Assembly (NCBI GenBank): GCA_037783545.1 | Contig: JBBELK010000007.1 | Location: 372,001 to 436,000, forward strand | From: Henricia sp. BOLD:AAB3569 | Taxonomy: Eukaryota > Echinodermata > Asteroidea > Spinulosida > Echinasteridae | Length of the DNA: 64,000 nt | Direction of reading: 5' to 3' | Shown: piece after piece, positions 22,757 to 33,800 of the stretch | Layout of the letters: every line of letters begins with the position of its first letter | How positions within the stretch are numbered: position 1 is the first letter of the stretch | The notes under the pieces: model-generated | The model's input: only the letters and a program-made list of their open reading frames with translations | The model's database searches: none | Told to the model about the DNA's origin: nothing | Made by a program: the position numbers and the translations under genes

Positions 22757-22934
22757 TGGTGTGTTTACGGTAACGGCCAAAAAGAAATCCAGGTAAGTGT
22801 AGAAAATGTTATGTTCGTTGGAAATTATTGCAAATAGTGCTCATTTAAAATTATCAACTTGAAAATTGGCAATAAAAAGTTTGAGGTCGGCAATTTGGCC
22901 TAAAAAATTCCAGGTAGGTCGGGTTACCGTAAAC

Positions 22935-24344
22935 GATTTTTTTACCATTCACTCAACACAAAAACTATGCATGGATTTTTAAGGTTTTCTGGTATTACTG
23001 CATCTATGTGCCTGTTCTTAAAAGGTTTCCAACCACGTAACCTTTAAAACAACAAAATGCATCCACAGAACTTAATTATAGACGTATCGAATAGCACAAT
23101 ATGTGCAACCATGCATGTCCTCAAGGAACAAAGAAATTGCCCCACGAAATGGCGGCTATTCGATACGGTCTATATAATTAGTTTACTGAAACGTCTCTTA
23201 TCTGAAATGTACCATTTCCACTGCAATTTTGCTATTAAACTCAAGATCGTTTCTGATCATTTTTTATGCTTACGAAGAAATTCCTGAATTTGAAATGTGA
23301 TAAAATATAAAAACAAAAGTGTTCTAGGGAAGTACCTGTAGAAGAAATAATTTACAAGTCGGACGTTACATAAGCCCTCCTGCATTAATGGGACAACTCA
23401 GAAGAGTTTTTCCGAGTAAAATCTTCATATTTTTTCCCCTCTAAATTTTGTTTTTTTTCTATTAGATTTGCACTTATTGATGCTTGAAAGTTATTTAAAG
23501 GACAAAATAGTGACGTCCGAGTATTAAAATCTTCCCAAAGTGGTTTGTATTTCAATGGTTTGGATTTTGTACTAACTAGGATATTTTTTAGATGTGCCGA
23601 ACACTGGAATAACATTTTCCAACAGTTACACGCATCTTTGCTAATCAGGAAACAAATTATTTTGTACGTGTTTCAATGTGTGCATTTTATGTTATGTTAT
23701 TTGACAAGTATAACTTGTAAAATGGGGACTGCAAATAAATAAAAAATCTGGTTTTGTTTTGTTTGTTTTAAGGCAAATTACAAAGTTTAATGTATTAAGA
23801 GGTTTCTTTTATAATTATGTATATGTCCATGGATGCATAAAAGGTAAAACAAAACTTTTTACCTTTTAAGTTGTAACTTTTCTAGTTTTGATCGTTTTTG
23901 TCAGATTTATCGGTCAAATTGACTGCCAATATGTGATTGACTGCCAAAAGTAAAACTTTTAATTCTTCCTATTTTACATGTATCTTTGTAAATTTTTATG
24001 TTATACTGGATCTTACTACTTTTTTATGAAAGCCAAATCTTTGAATTTGCAAATGAAATTAAGTTTTGTTGTAATTTTTGGCTTAAAAAGTTTATTTACA
24101 TTAAAGAGTAAAAAATAAAAGAATGCTGGTAAAATACATGTGTATGCTGTGTCGCTTTGTTGTGATAACATCTGGGTCACGGGTGTTTAATACCATTTTG
24201 GTAAGATTTTACTTTGTTCAATACCTGCACTATATTTTCCTTATTGCAGTTTATCGACCACCAAAAAGTGAAATTCTGATTGAATAAAATCACAAAATGT
24301 TAACCAATTTCTTAGGAAATACATTTTGTTAGACATGGGGCCAA
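22935..24344. other. Downstream of the copper transporter: repeats, no gene seen
   Basis: 22935-23045 is a family A fragment and 23075-23175 a family P fragment (CCCCACGAAATGGCGGCTAT). The rest is AT-rich without a recognised exon. Confidence 0.5.
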
Positions 24345-24556
24345 TTTCATGGCTCTGTTTAGCACAAAATTTCTTTGCTCTGTAAAATGGGTTACCAGCC
24401 AAAATTGTACGTCAAATTGTATTTTTAGGAATAGGAGCAAATATCAGTAAATACACATCGCATACGATTTTGGCTGGCAACCCAGTTTTGCAAAAGCAAA
24501 GAAATTCTGTGCTAAGCAAATGTTTGTGCTAAACAGCGTCATAAAATTGGCCCCAG
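24345..24556. repeat. Repeat family D MITE, intact
   Basis: Begins GGGGCCAATTTCATGGCTCT and ends reversed as AAAATTGGCCCC. Arms include CCAGCCAAAATTGTACGT and ACGATTTTGGCTGGCAAC. About 212 bp, the best-preserved single copy in the window. Confidence 0.85.
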
Positions 24557-25144
24557 GTCCATGGGTTTGTGCATAGGGTGAAAGTGCAGGTATGAAAGGA
24601 AAATCTTTCCACAATTTTTTTTTCTTTCAAAATGATAACTTCACAAGAAAATTTAGATGCCTCAAAACTGATCAGTCAATAGACCGTTCTGAACAGCTGC
24701 TATCTTGGAAACCTATTGTTATTTAAACTGGTCAACAAGGTTCAACCATGCATGTACTCACGGAACAAAGAAACTGGCCTACAAGATGGCAGCTATTTGA
24801 ATACTGTCTATACAGGCTCAGTCTTTGTAGTATTCTAAAATGACAAACAAAAGAAATTGTACCTTTTGAATTTTCTTTGTCAAGCGCGAGGGCGGTATTC
24901 GTGTCTTGTTGCTTGAGGGACCCACGTGTAAAAAGAGAAAGAAAAAGTTAAAAATCAAACTAAAATTCTGCCAACTTGCTGCAATTTTTGGACTGAAAAT
25001 ATAAAACTTGAAATGCAAGAGTACAAAAATCGGGAAAAATTCAATTAAATATACATTCGCCACTTGAGACTCCATGTAAAAACCTTGGTGTAAATCCACC
25101 TTTAGGCTTTATAAAGGCGCCTGAAATGCTTAATAACTTTATGC

Positions 25145-25665
25145 ACAGTTTTTACTGCCTATGAATGATTACTTGTTTAAAAAGACAATACTACTGTTCA
25201 TTTTGATGCCCATGAATAAAAAGTGGCATTTTTATTTACAGAAAAATGGGGCACTTTTTGGGGCACGTATTTTTAGGAAAATGGCAGAAACGCAAAGAAA
25301 AAACATATTAAGACTTCAAACTGGAATTGTGGAAAATTGCTTCAGTTTCCAGCCTTAGTTTTTTCATGGCTTACAACAGGCAACATGTAAAACAAACCCA
25401 AACAATCATGGGTTACAAAAGTTTCAGCAAGTTGGAGAAAATGCTGAAATTTGTTTTGCATAGTTGAATTAGGTTTTCCTGTGTTTGCCTAACTTTGCTC
25501 ATGAATATGTTAATTTCATTAGTATAAAAATTAAAAACCTTTGATTTTAACCCCCAAAACAACTTCCTAGTAGGATTTGTTCTGACTGTAAATGAATGAA
25601 GTAGTTGCATAGCATAGATTTCATTGATAAAAATCATCATGATTTTTATCAATGAAATCAGGGCC
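25145..25665 (-). repeat. Repeat family R copy
   Basis: On the minus strand it matches 60733-61314 for about 500 bp, including ATTTTTATCAATGAAATCTA, GGGGGTTAAA and GTTTGTTTTACATGTTGCCT. The 60.7-kb copy has ends TTAAAGGGTCC / GGCCCTTTAA, suggesting a TIR element of about 580 bp. No protein recognised. Confidence 0.78.
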
Positions 25666-25673
25666 CTTAAAGA

Positions 25674-26067
25674 CTATGGAGCATGACCTGTTTTCAATGA
25701 AAACTTTAACTTTTCTCACTGCTAAAATCATGTTTCCTCAACAAAATTAAACTTTTTGGGGCATTATCTTGTCATATGAAGAATTAGTGGCTAGAATGTA
25801 TGGAATTTAAACCCTCCAAAATGGTGGAAGAATTGAGTAAATGTAGTTGATAGTTGAGTTTAATCCTTGTGTACAAAACATAATGAAACTCGCTGAAAAA
25901 GGTTTGGTATAAATACCGTACATCCTCGTCGCTACTAATTCTTTAATATGATATGATAATGCCATGTGCAGAAAGTGTAAATTTAATTAAGAAACATGAT
26001 TTTAGCAATTAGAAAATATCAAGTTTTTCTTTGAAAACACTTAGGATTTTTATGTCATGCTCCATAG
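25674..26067. repeat. Fold-back-type element, GGAGCATGAC ends
   Basis: CTATGGAGCATGAC and GTCATGCTCCATAG bound about 394 bp. The right end recurs at 40400-40520. Confidence 0.65.
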
Positions 26068-26629
26068 ATTTATGAAGTCTCAACTGCCAACTGGCGAATG
26101 TGTATGGTAGTTTTTCCAAAGGTTTAGTGTTTTCTTTTAAAACCTTCCTTTTTCAGTCATAATTTTGGGTTTTTCTATCAAAGCTGCACTTATTGGTGCT
26201 TGAAAAGTAATTTTAAGGAAGAAAATATACCCTAGTGAAATAGCGCCACCAACGTATGGCTAAATTCTAAAAACCTGACTCGTTTATTAATATTACATAT
26301 CCACATAATTTTGTCATTCACACTCATACAGCTCAGAAGAAGTTGGGGCAAAATTATCAGAACTAATATCGTCTGCTTACCTTCGACAAACTGTCGTTTT
26401 ACCGCTTCATGTTTGGTGAAGATTTTGTCAAAACCTTTCAGCAGACGCAAACGTTTCCAGGCAGACGACAACTCCGCGCGCTCAGCACCGTGTTTATTTG
26501 AGCGGGCTCTGTCACTTGGTGGCGCTCTAGGTCTATCCGCTAGTCTGACTTGTATGGCTACGTTTTGAAATTATACACAGATCAATGCTAGGCGGTAGGT
26601 TGATGGCTTGCTCACTGTTCTTCGACTAA

Positions 26630-26766
26630 GGCTGGATCCGAATTAGTGGCTTTGGCTGTGGCTGTGGCTGTTGCTATGCTGTTTCTAAGGATTGTCATTG
26701 TTCGCCCATAGTAACAGCATAGCAACAGCCATAGCCACAGCCAAAGCCACTAATTCGGATCCAGCC
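26630..26766. repeat. Fold-back MITE family H
   Basis: Near-perfect 60-bp arms from GGCTGGATCCGAATTAGTGG to CCACTAATTCGGATCCAGCC with GGCTGTGGCTGTTGCTATGC inside. A related, more diverged copy sits at 49449-49580. Confidence 0.9.
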
Positions 26767-27024
26767 TAATTGTGTTAAAACTTCAATCATTGGTTTGTTT
26801 GTTTGTTGAAACAAATCTCAAACGCCTGGCTAAATTGCTGATTTTGTCTCATCCAGAAACTGTGAAAACATTTGGAGGTCCCGGTACGGTACGCAATGAC
26901 TTGCATTAGAAAGAAAATTACGAAGCCAAAGCTTACGAGCCCATTGTTTCAATAACGCCATTTTTGAATCATTGGAGTTGTGGGGCTGCAGCATCGCTAA
27001 CGCTTGCTTTGATGTCTCGAGAGC

Positions 27025-27140
27025 AGATCATCTCGGTCCCAAACCAACTCGGTCCCAAATTAACTCGGTACCTTACTCAACTCGGTCCCAAATCAAGTTG
27101 AACCGAGTTGGTTTGGGATCGGGACCGAGTTGACTCGAAA
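27025..27140. repeat. Short repeats of AACTCGGTCCCAAA
   Basis: AACTCGGTCCCAAA occurs in three or four copies and is then reversed (GGGACCGAGTTG), giving a small hairpin. Confidence 0.7.
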
Positions 27141-27385
27141 GCATGTTTATACTCAGTCGGGACACATTTTGCTGTTATAGTCTTTATTTATTCCGGTTAT
27201 TGTAAAAAGACAAAAACTTCCAGTATTAAAACGGACATTTGTACATAATACCGACATCAAACGTGCATATCCTTGTGCGATTACCATAATATGGTCTTCG
27301 TAACATTGGTCCTTTGTGCAATATATACCATAATAAATAACTGATTAGGGCCTACACATTTCTATATACATGTAGCACACATAAA

Positions 27386-27500
27386 AGGGCATTTTTCCAA
27401 ATATCGACTGGGGCTCAGGCTCAGGCTCCGGCTCCATGTAAACCCTATGGAGACGGAGACGGAGACGGAGACGGAGACGGAGACGAGATTTGGAAAAGCC
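27386..27500. repeat. Hairpin with GGAGAC hexanucleotide repeat
   Basis: TTTTTCCAAAT and ATTTGGAAAA bound an element whose arms are GGCTCAGGCTCAGGCTCCGG and about six GGAGAC units, around CTCCATGTAAACCCTATGGAG. Confidence 0.8.
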
Positions 27501-27502
27501 CC

Positions 27503-27620
27503 CAGGTCAAATGTTTCTCGAGAAAGGTCAAATGTTTCTCGAGAAAGGTCAAATGTTTCTCGAGAAAGGTCAAATGTTTCTCGAGAAAGGTCAAATGTTT
27601 CTCGAGAAAGGTCAAATCAA
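27503..27620. repeat. 21-bp tandem repeat, about 5.5 copies
   Basis: Near-identical units of GGTCAAATGTTTCTCGAGAA. Units are contiguous with no spacers, so this is a minisatellite and not a CRISPR array. Confidence 0.92.
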
Positions 27621-27869
27621 AAATGAGAATTGCGGATATAAAAACGTCACCAATTTAATCTAGTTATTTGTTCTATATGAGAAGTTACTTTATAGACTAT
27701 TAATGTTGACGTAAGTTGCCAGGATAACTGGGTCTAAACATTCGCCGTAATCTGAAACGTCTATTGCTAAAGCGTATGAAATAGTTAATTGGTTTTAGTG
27801 TAGAGACCCAGTAACCATGGCAGCACACAAAGGGTGACGTTATAGTACTCTATACCAGCATGCAATTAG

Positions 27870-28270
27870 CCGTTTGCGTGTGGCTGGTGCCCCGAATCAT
27901 CTTCACTTGAGGTGAAGTTTAGAGGTTTACATACTAAGCATGCTGTTGGTACGTGGTGCAACGGCCAATGCCTAGCAACCAACAGTTTGGTTGATTTATG
28001 ACATTATCTCCGACAATATAAACACGGTATTGATTCTGTACTTCACACCCGCCACTTGCACCCGGTCGCATTACATAGGAACAAAGTTTAGTCTAGTCAT
28101 TTGGATACTAGGGCTGCGTTCCAAACACGCGAACATTGCAAACGTTTGCATCGTTCGCCAACAACTGGTACCCGACTTTTCATAGACTAGTGCACAAAAG
28201 CACTGTAACCAGTGGCGAACGTTGGCAACGTTCGCGTGTTTGGAACGCAGCCCTGGTGTGCGTGTGAAAG
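27870..28270. repeat. Family N element interrupted by family I fold-back
   Basis: Family N (AACACGGTRTTGATTCTGTACTT, GGATACTA, GTGAAAGGA) recurs at 35440-35715, 49060-49225 and 54840-55110. At 28110-28254 it is split by a fold-back with ends GGGCTGCGTTCCAAACACGC / GCGTGTTTGGAACGCAGCCC. A larger relative of that insert is at 44805-45260. Confidence 0.82.
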
Positions 28271-28279
28271 GAAGTACAA

Positions 28280-29032
28280 GTATGTCATTACAACAGACGT
28301 ACGTACGTAACGCTAATTACGTGAAACACGCAAAACAAATGCCGTAAAAACCATTAAAAAGAAATATAAACTATTATATTATACACCAAAATGACCAACT
28401 GTTTATGTATACCCGTAAATACCAACATGCATTGTCTTTACACAGACATGTACAATACAACGTGGGGTGCATGGAATAATTATACATGTATAAACGTTTG
28501 TACATTTTAACCGTTTTCGCAATGTATCCAAATTCATGGATGTTTCTTGTGACATTGCTTAGTCATGAGCTAAGTTCATTCACCTGTTACTTTAAATTTG
28601 ATTTATATGGTTGGAATTCATTAGTTGTTGCTAGGTAGGACAAGCCCCAGACAAGCTTTGTGGTCGTTAAGAGCAATTTTTTTGTTACAAAGTATGCATG
28701 TAATTTGCATACAATACAAAAATCCCCTATTGCCAAGTTTGTCCACTGTACGGAGAAGATAAACATTTTAAATAAAACATACAGAAGCATTTTGATTCAG
28801 TCATAAAAACGATACAAAATCAACTTCAAAGTTAACCCTTACGGAATACAAGTTTAACTGTACATTATTTTCAAAATGGCGCCCATTTTAAAAAGACTCC
28901 TCAGTCGGGTTAGAAGCAGCCAGCACCCGACTTTGTTCGTTCAGCCTTGGTGTCGTTTTGATGTAGCCTCTCTTTGACGTGTACCCAGCCTCGTTTCGGA
29001 CGGAATGCGCCTCGGTTTGAGCTCCGAGCTCC
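28280..29032. other. Downstream of the receptor stop codon
   Basis: AT-rich with no recognised exon; probably includes the receptor 3' UTR. AAAATGGCGCCCATTTT is a short palindrome near 28873. Confidence 0.4.
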
Positions 29033-30876
29033 TCATGGTACCAACTTAGGGGGCGCTAGTTTCTCAAGTTCTTTCACCAGTCTTTCGAGATGCGCCATTT
29101 TCTGCAGTATCGAAAGAGGTTTAGGTCATTTCTGTTTCTTTGAATATAAAGGTATACAAGAGAGATCCAAAATAATTCCGCCGCCAGAGATAATCACCAT
29201 TTTTGAATATTATCATTATATAATTATTAATTTATCTCCAATGTAAATGTAAAATTAGACGGGGAAAACTTATTTCAATTCTTTGGAAATAAACTTCTTC
29301 TGTCTTATCCCATAGGTTTTGTACAGAGGGTCGTAGTCGACGTCCAGATATGGTTTTTGATTAAATGAGAATAAGTCACTCACTCTTAGATGTGTTTACA
29401 GAAGAAGAAGAAAAACAGAAAACGATATCGAAGATTATCTCGCCTTTTTTTCTTTCCGTGCCATTGTGAGGCTTTGGAGTATTTTTGGTATAAAGCAGAA
29501 AACTGCGTTACTGAAAGACAGACTGAAACGATATTGCCTCGTTAAGTATTCATGCCAGCTAGGGTTAATTTTGTAGAGATTTAATTGTCAAAAAAAAGAA
29601 CCACACACACAATTTATTACTAAACGTGTCTTTTTAGATAACATTGCTTGCAGAACTGTGAATTTTATTTAGCCAAGGATATACCATTATAAAAAGTGTC
29701 GATATTATCAAATGGTGAGGTTTACTTTGGAAAAGAATTTCACCGTGGCTTAGACAAAGTGCAGTGCCTGTGCCTATGGGGAAATGTGGGCGAAAAATAT
29801 ATAAAATGGGAACGTGTTCAAGAGAAATTCCCTTTGGGTGCTAAAACAACAGTCCTTCCCACGTTTGGCCTCGCGGTAATTGGTGGATGACACAATCTGT
29901 TAGCCAATCAAAACACCCGCAGGGAAAGTCTGTTGTGCACGTCAGCCAATCAAAACACCCGTGGGGCAAGTGTGTTGTGTGCGTGTCAAAAAATAAAAGA
30001 ATGCGCCATTGGCGGTCTCTTTTTAGTGACACGCACGCTTTCGCTGTAAATATAAATAAAATTATATTTGTATGTTCGTTTTTATTGAGAAACAATAACA
30101 ATATGACTTTGAACTGCATTTCACCGCAAAGTGCACGTGTAGGTAGTAACTTAAAAAAAATAACTGCGAAGTAGCCACAAGCCTCTCCAGAGCTAACGCC
30201 TGGTGTCGCCCTAGGTGTCTTTAATACATATTAAAGACAATAAACAATCAAGGACGAGACCGTTGTGTTTTCCTGACAGTGTTTATATGAATTTAGAGCC
30301 CCAAAATATCAAAGGACAAGAACAGAGAAACGCATCATAGTTGTCATTCTGCAAGAAATTAAGTTACTTTAAAGTTTTAGGAAAATTGAGTAGTGAGTCT
30401 GGAACTAAAATGGCGTCGGTAAACTTCTCTAATGTTTGACGAATATAAAGCCGCGAGTCTGTTGTGTGAATCGTCTTGGACACAAAATGGCGTCGGTAAA
30501 TCCTTCATGTCATATCTCTTTGTATAATGATTCACAGAAATTTGAACCAGACATAATTTGATGTAATGACCGATTTCATGACCTGCATGTTTTCGCAATA
30601 ATAACCAGAAACATGTTTCTAACGCAATCACTGATGTTCAGCTAATCACCAGCCGTGGTTGCTGACGACCGAAGCTGCTCATTGGTTAAATAAATTATTA
30701 TGCCAGAAACATATTTCTGTTTATCACCGCGAAAATACGATTTTGGTATACATTACCTCTTCCAGCTGGTTTCTCGACCTGCTGATGTTCGCCTGTTTGT
30801 CTTGCGTCATGGTGAAATTACTAGACGGCATAAACGTGTTGATACGAGCCCCTTCCGTGGTTTTTAATGAAATAAA
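29033..30876 (-). other. GABA-B-like receptor exons 16-17: cytoplasmic tail with coiled coil
   Basis: Exon 30757-30876 (40 codons, strong TTGTCTTGTTTGCAG acceptor, GTAATG donor) continues from FIPK and ends RSRNQLEE. Exon 29033-29101 (CTGCAG acceptor) encodes KMAHLERLVKELEKLAPP, then LVP and TGA. Leu/Val spacing of 3-4 residues across NQLEEKMAHLERLVKELEKL gives about three heptads, the expected place for the GB1/GB2 heteromer coiled coil. The tail is only about 62 aa, much shorter than in GB1 or GB2. Only the chosen frame of the last exon is open. RSRN next to the coil resembles the GB1 retention motif RSRR, but this may be chance. Confidence 0.82.
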
Positions 30877-33800
30877 CTGCAAACAAGACAAAAATTACCA
30901 TTATTCAAAGTCTGACGTCATTTTGAATGCAGTCCCACCAAAATTCGTTCAGTCCACAGGTATACGTTTACATTGGTGAAACATCTCTGATCCCAAGTTT
31001 GGTTGTTTCATTTCAATGTGCATGATTACCAGATATTGTGTTCGTTAAATTGGTGAATTATACGCGATCCCATGTAGACTTGAGATCAAGTCTACAATGA
31101 TGCCATCCATCCCGTAGTTGATATCAACGATGATATAGCGCCGTAAAGGCGCAAGATAACTTCAATAAAGTGAAGTACGAAAAGGCGCCATTTAAGTAAG
31201 CAAACTAGACGCGTCTCGTGTCTGTTTGATATGCATGTCGTAGATACTGCTGTAACTTTTTGTCACAACACAGATTACACCACGATCAGAGAGGCATGTC
31301 AAACAGGCATGAGGCGCGTCTAGTTTGCTTACTAAAACGGCGCCTTTCGTACTTCACTTTTATTGCATGAGTGGTCTATCTTGCGCCTTTGGCGTGATAT
31401 CATCTTTGGTTGATATCAAGAATTTTGTCTTACACAATCGCCTGCTGCATGTTGTATAAATTACTTACTTTGGGAATGAACACCAGGCACAGCATGACCG
31501 TGTTTGCAACGAGGAGGGCGCCACACACGAACCCAAAGACGAAGTTGATTTCGCCTTGAGCATGGCTAAAGTACGCTATGGGAACTGTTAACACGCAGGT
31601 TAGGCCAACGGCGTACACAGACAAAGCGATGTACTTACCTAAAGGGAAAAACAACACACGGATAGACAAGCAAAAAATATAAATTTTATTAGGTGTAATC
31701 AATCGTGTCCCCAGAATCAGTTCTATAGAATGCAAACTGTCAATTGGAAAGGTACCAGTTACGTATACGTTCCAAACCTCGATCTAAAAACGAGACTTTC
31801 CAATCAACAGTTTGCATTCTATAGAACTGATTCAGGGGACACGATTAAACCGTTTGAACGCGTGGATAGAGTCTGTCAACATTTTATTAGAAAGATAGTT
31901 TGTATCATTTGCAATGACCCAAAATGATGAGTTTACAAGAATGAGACTGTTGATAGCAATAACACGACATAAGTTTATTTTTGTCCTTGCAAGATGGTAC
32001 TTTTTGTGAGAAATTAACAACTCAATGTGTTTTCAAATATGTGCGCACATTTTTTATCATTTATGATTTTTAAGGTTTTCAGAAGGATTGCTGCGTCTAC
32101 GTATAGCTGAAATTTCTTCAGGCTAGTTTACCAACATTCTTCTTTAGCCCTTATTCCAGGAATCCGTAAAAACGTGTGTCTTGCATTTATACTGCATCCA
32201 AATTAACTGCAGCGTGCACACTTCTACTTTTATTATTTCAGTCTGTCTGCGGACGCAGCCAAACACTCACTGTCGTTGAGCTGGGTAATGCGGACGTTAC
32301 GCGTTGACCAGGCCAAGAAGATGCCAAATACCAAGAGCGCGCCCTTGTAGGCAAAGATAGCGATGGCGAAGTAGCGTTCGTAGGTCGAGGTGCAGTAGGA
32401 CAGCGTGGGCACGTCGTATTCTTCGGTCTTGCTGTTTTTAAGCTTATAATATGGTTGGTTACGGGTAAAAAGGAGACACAAAGGACATCGTTAATAGATC
32501 ACAGATTAAGAGAGGTGGAAGAGCTGTTGCCACCGCGGCCATCTTAGATTGGCCAAAAGACTTGCCGGTTGTGTTGTGTTAGGCAAAGACTCGATAACTT
32601 ATCTAGCTTGAAAGTTGATGCAGTTGGCAAATTCAAGTTTGGGGCGGTCTGGTTGGCGTAGTGATTCTTTCCCCGCCTTTAACCTCCCGGGGCCCGGGTT
32701 AGATTCCGGGACGTGTATGTGGATTTGGCTTACAGTCCCTACTTGACCGCATGGGTTTTTCCCCAGGGGATTTTCCTGGGGATTCTTCTCCCACTTCTAA
32801 AACCGCCTCTCCTTCGTCATCTCAATTTGATAATAAACTATAGTTAAAGCTAAAACCGTATAGTTGATGGCATAAATGGCGTTAGTTGCCGAAGATGCCA
32901 TAAAATTAACAACAAGAACATGGTAAGATGGCCGACGACAGTAGTCGAATATACGCCACTGTGTCGCAAGTACTCGAATATATATTTTGTCTACTCGGTC
33001 AAGACAAGCTAAAAGTCACTCCAGTGCTGTACTAGGTGAATTAAGTAAAAAGGAACTATCCAAAGTTGTCAATATTTTCATAGTTAGCCTATACAGAGAA
33101 TCTCCCAGAAATATTTCTTGACATTTGTTTTATAGCAGTACTATGAAATTATACTTTTTGCAACAATTAGATGTGAAGATGCATTTCTCCCAGCGATCTT
33201 ACCACGCGGTCGAACTCCAACGTTCCGACATGAATAGGATCAGCTAGTATCCACGCGACGAATATCAGGACATCCAATAGGACGAAGAGACCGATTGACG
33301 TCATCAGTCTGGAATCCGTAATTGTGGCTCTCTACAGCATGAACAAAGGTAAATCACGCGGGATATGAATGCAATCAAGCGGTAGTTCTAATTTCAAAAA
33401 AGTATATATTGATATTCGAAAAGAGTTAATTTTTTTCTTCTGTCAATCATTTGAAATGTCCAAATTAAAGTGGACAAATCAGATGGTAGAATGATAAGAA
33501 ATTAGCGATGAGCAAGCTACATTTTCGCGATCATAAATAGAAGCATGTCTATTATGTAATAACAACGTCATTCAAAGACGTGTTTCTGTTCGTGGCTGCG
33601 AAAACTGGACCCTATTTGGAGACCTGCAGAATACAGATCTGTGCATAGACAATCATACTCGAAAATACGCAGTCAGACGAACTTCGTATACGAAGCACTT
33701 ACAAACTGCGTACGCAGCGCGTACGCGATCTCCATACTTACCACTTTTCGAACCTTCATTGCGCTAGTGTAAATGTAGTGGATTCGGTAGGTCTTCATGA

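Noticed and set aside
27503..27620. CRISPR-like regular repeat
   Set aside because: Units are contiguous without unique spacers, in a eukaryotic context; it is a minisatellite.
29841..30119. 92-codon minus-strand open frame with duplicated LPHGCFDWL-type peptide
   Set aside because: It is translation of the 45-bp direct repeat with CCAAT motifs inside a receptor intron.
30659..30979. 106-codon open frame on the plus strand
   Set aside because: It is antisense to the receptor tail exon 30757-30876, which has proper splice sites and continues the receptor frame.
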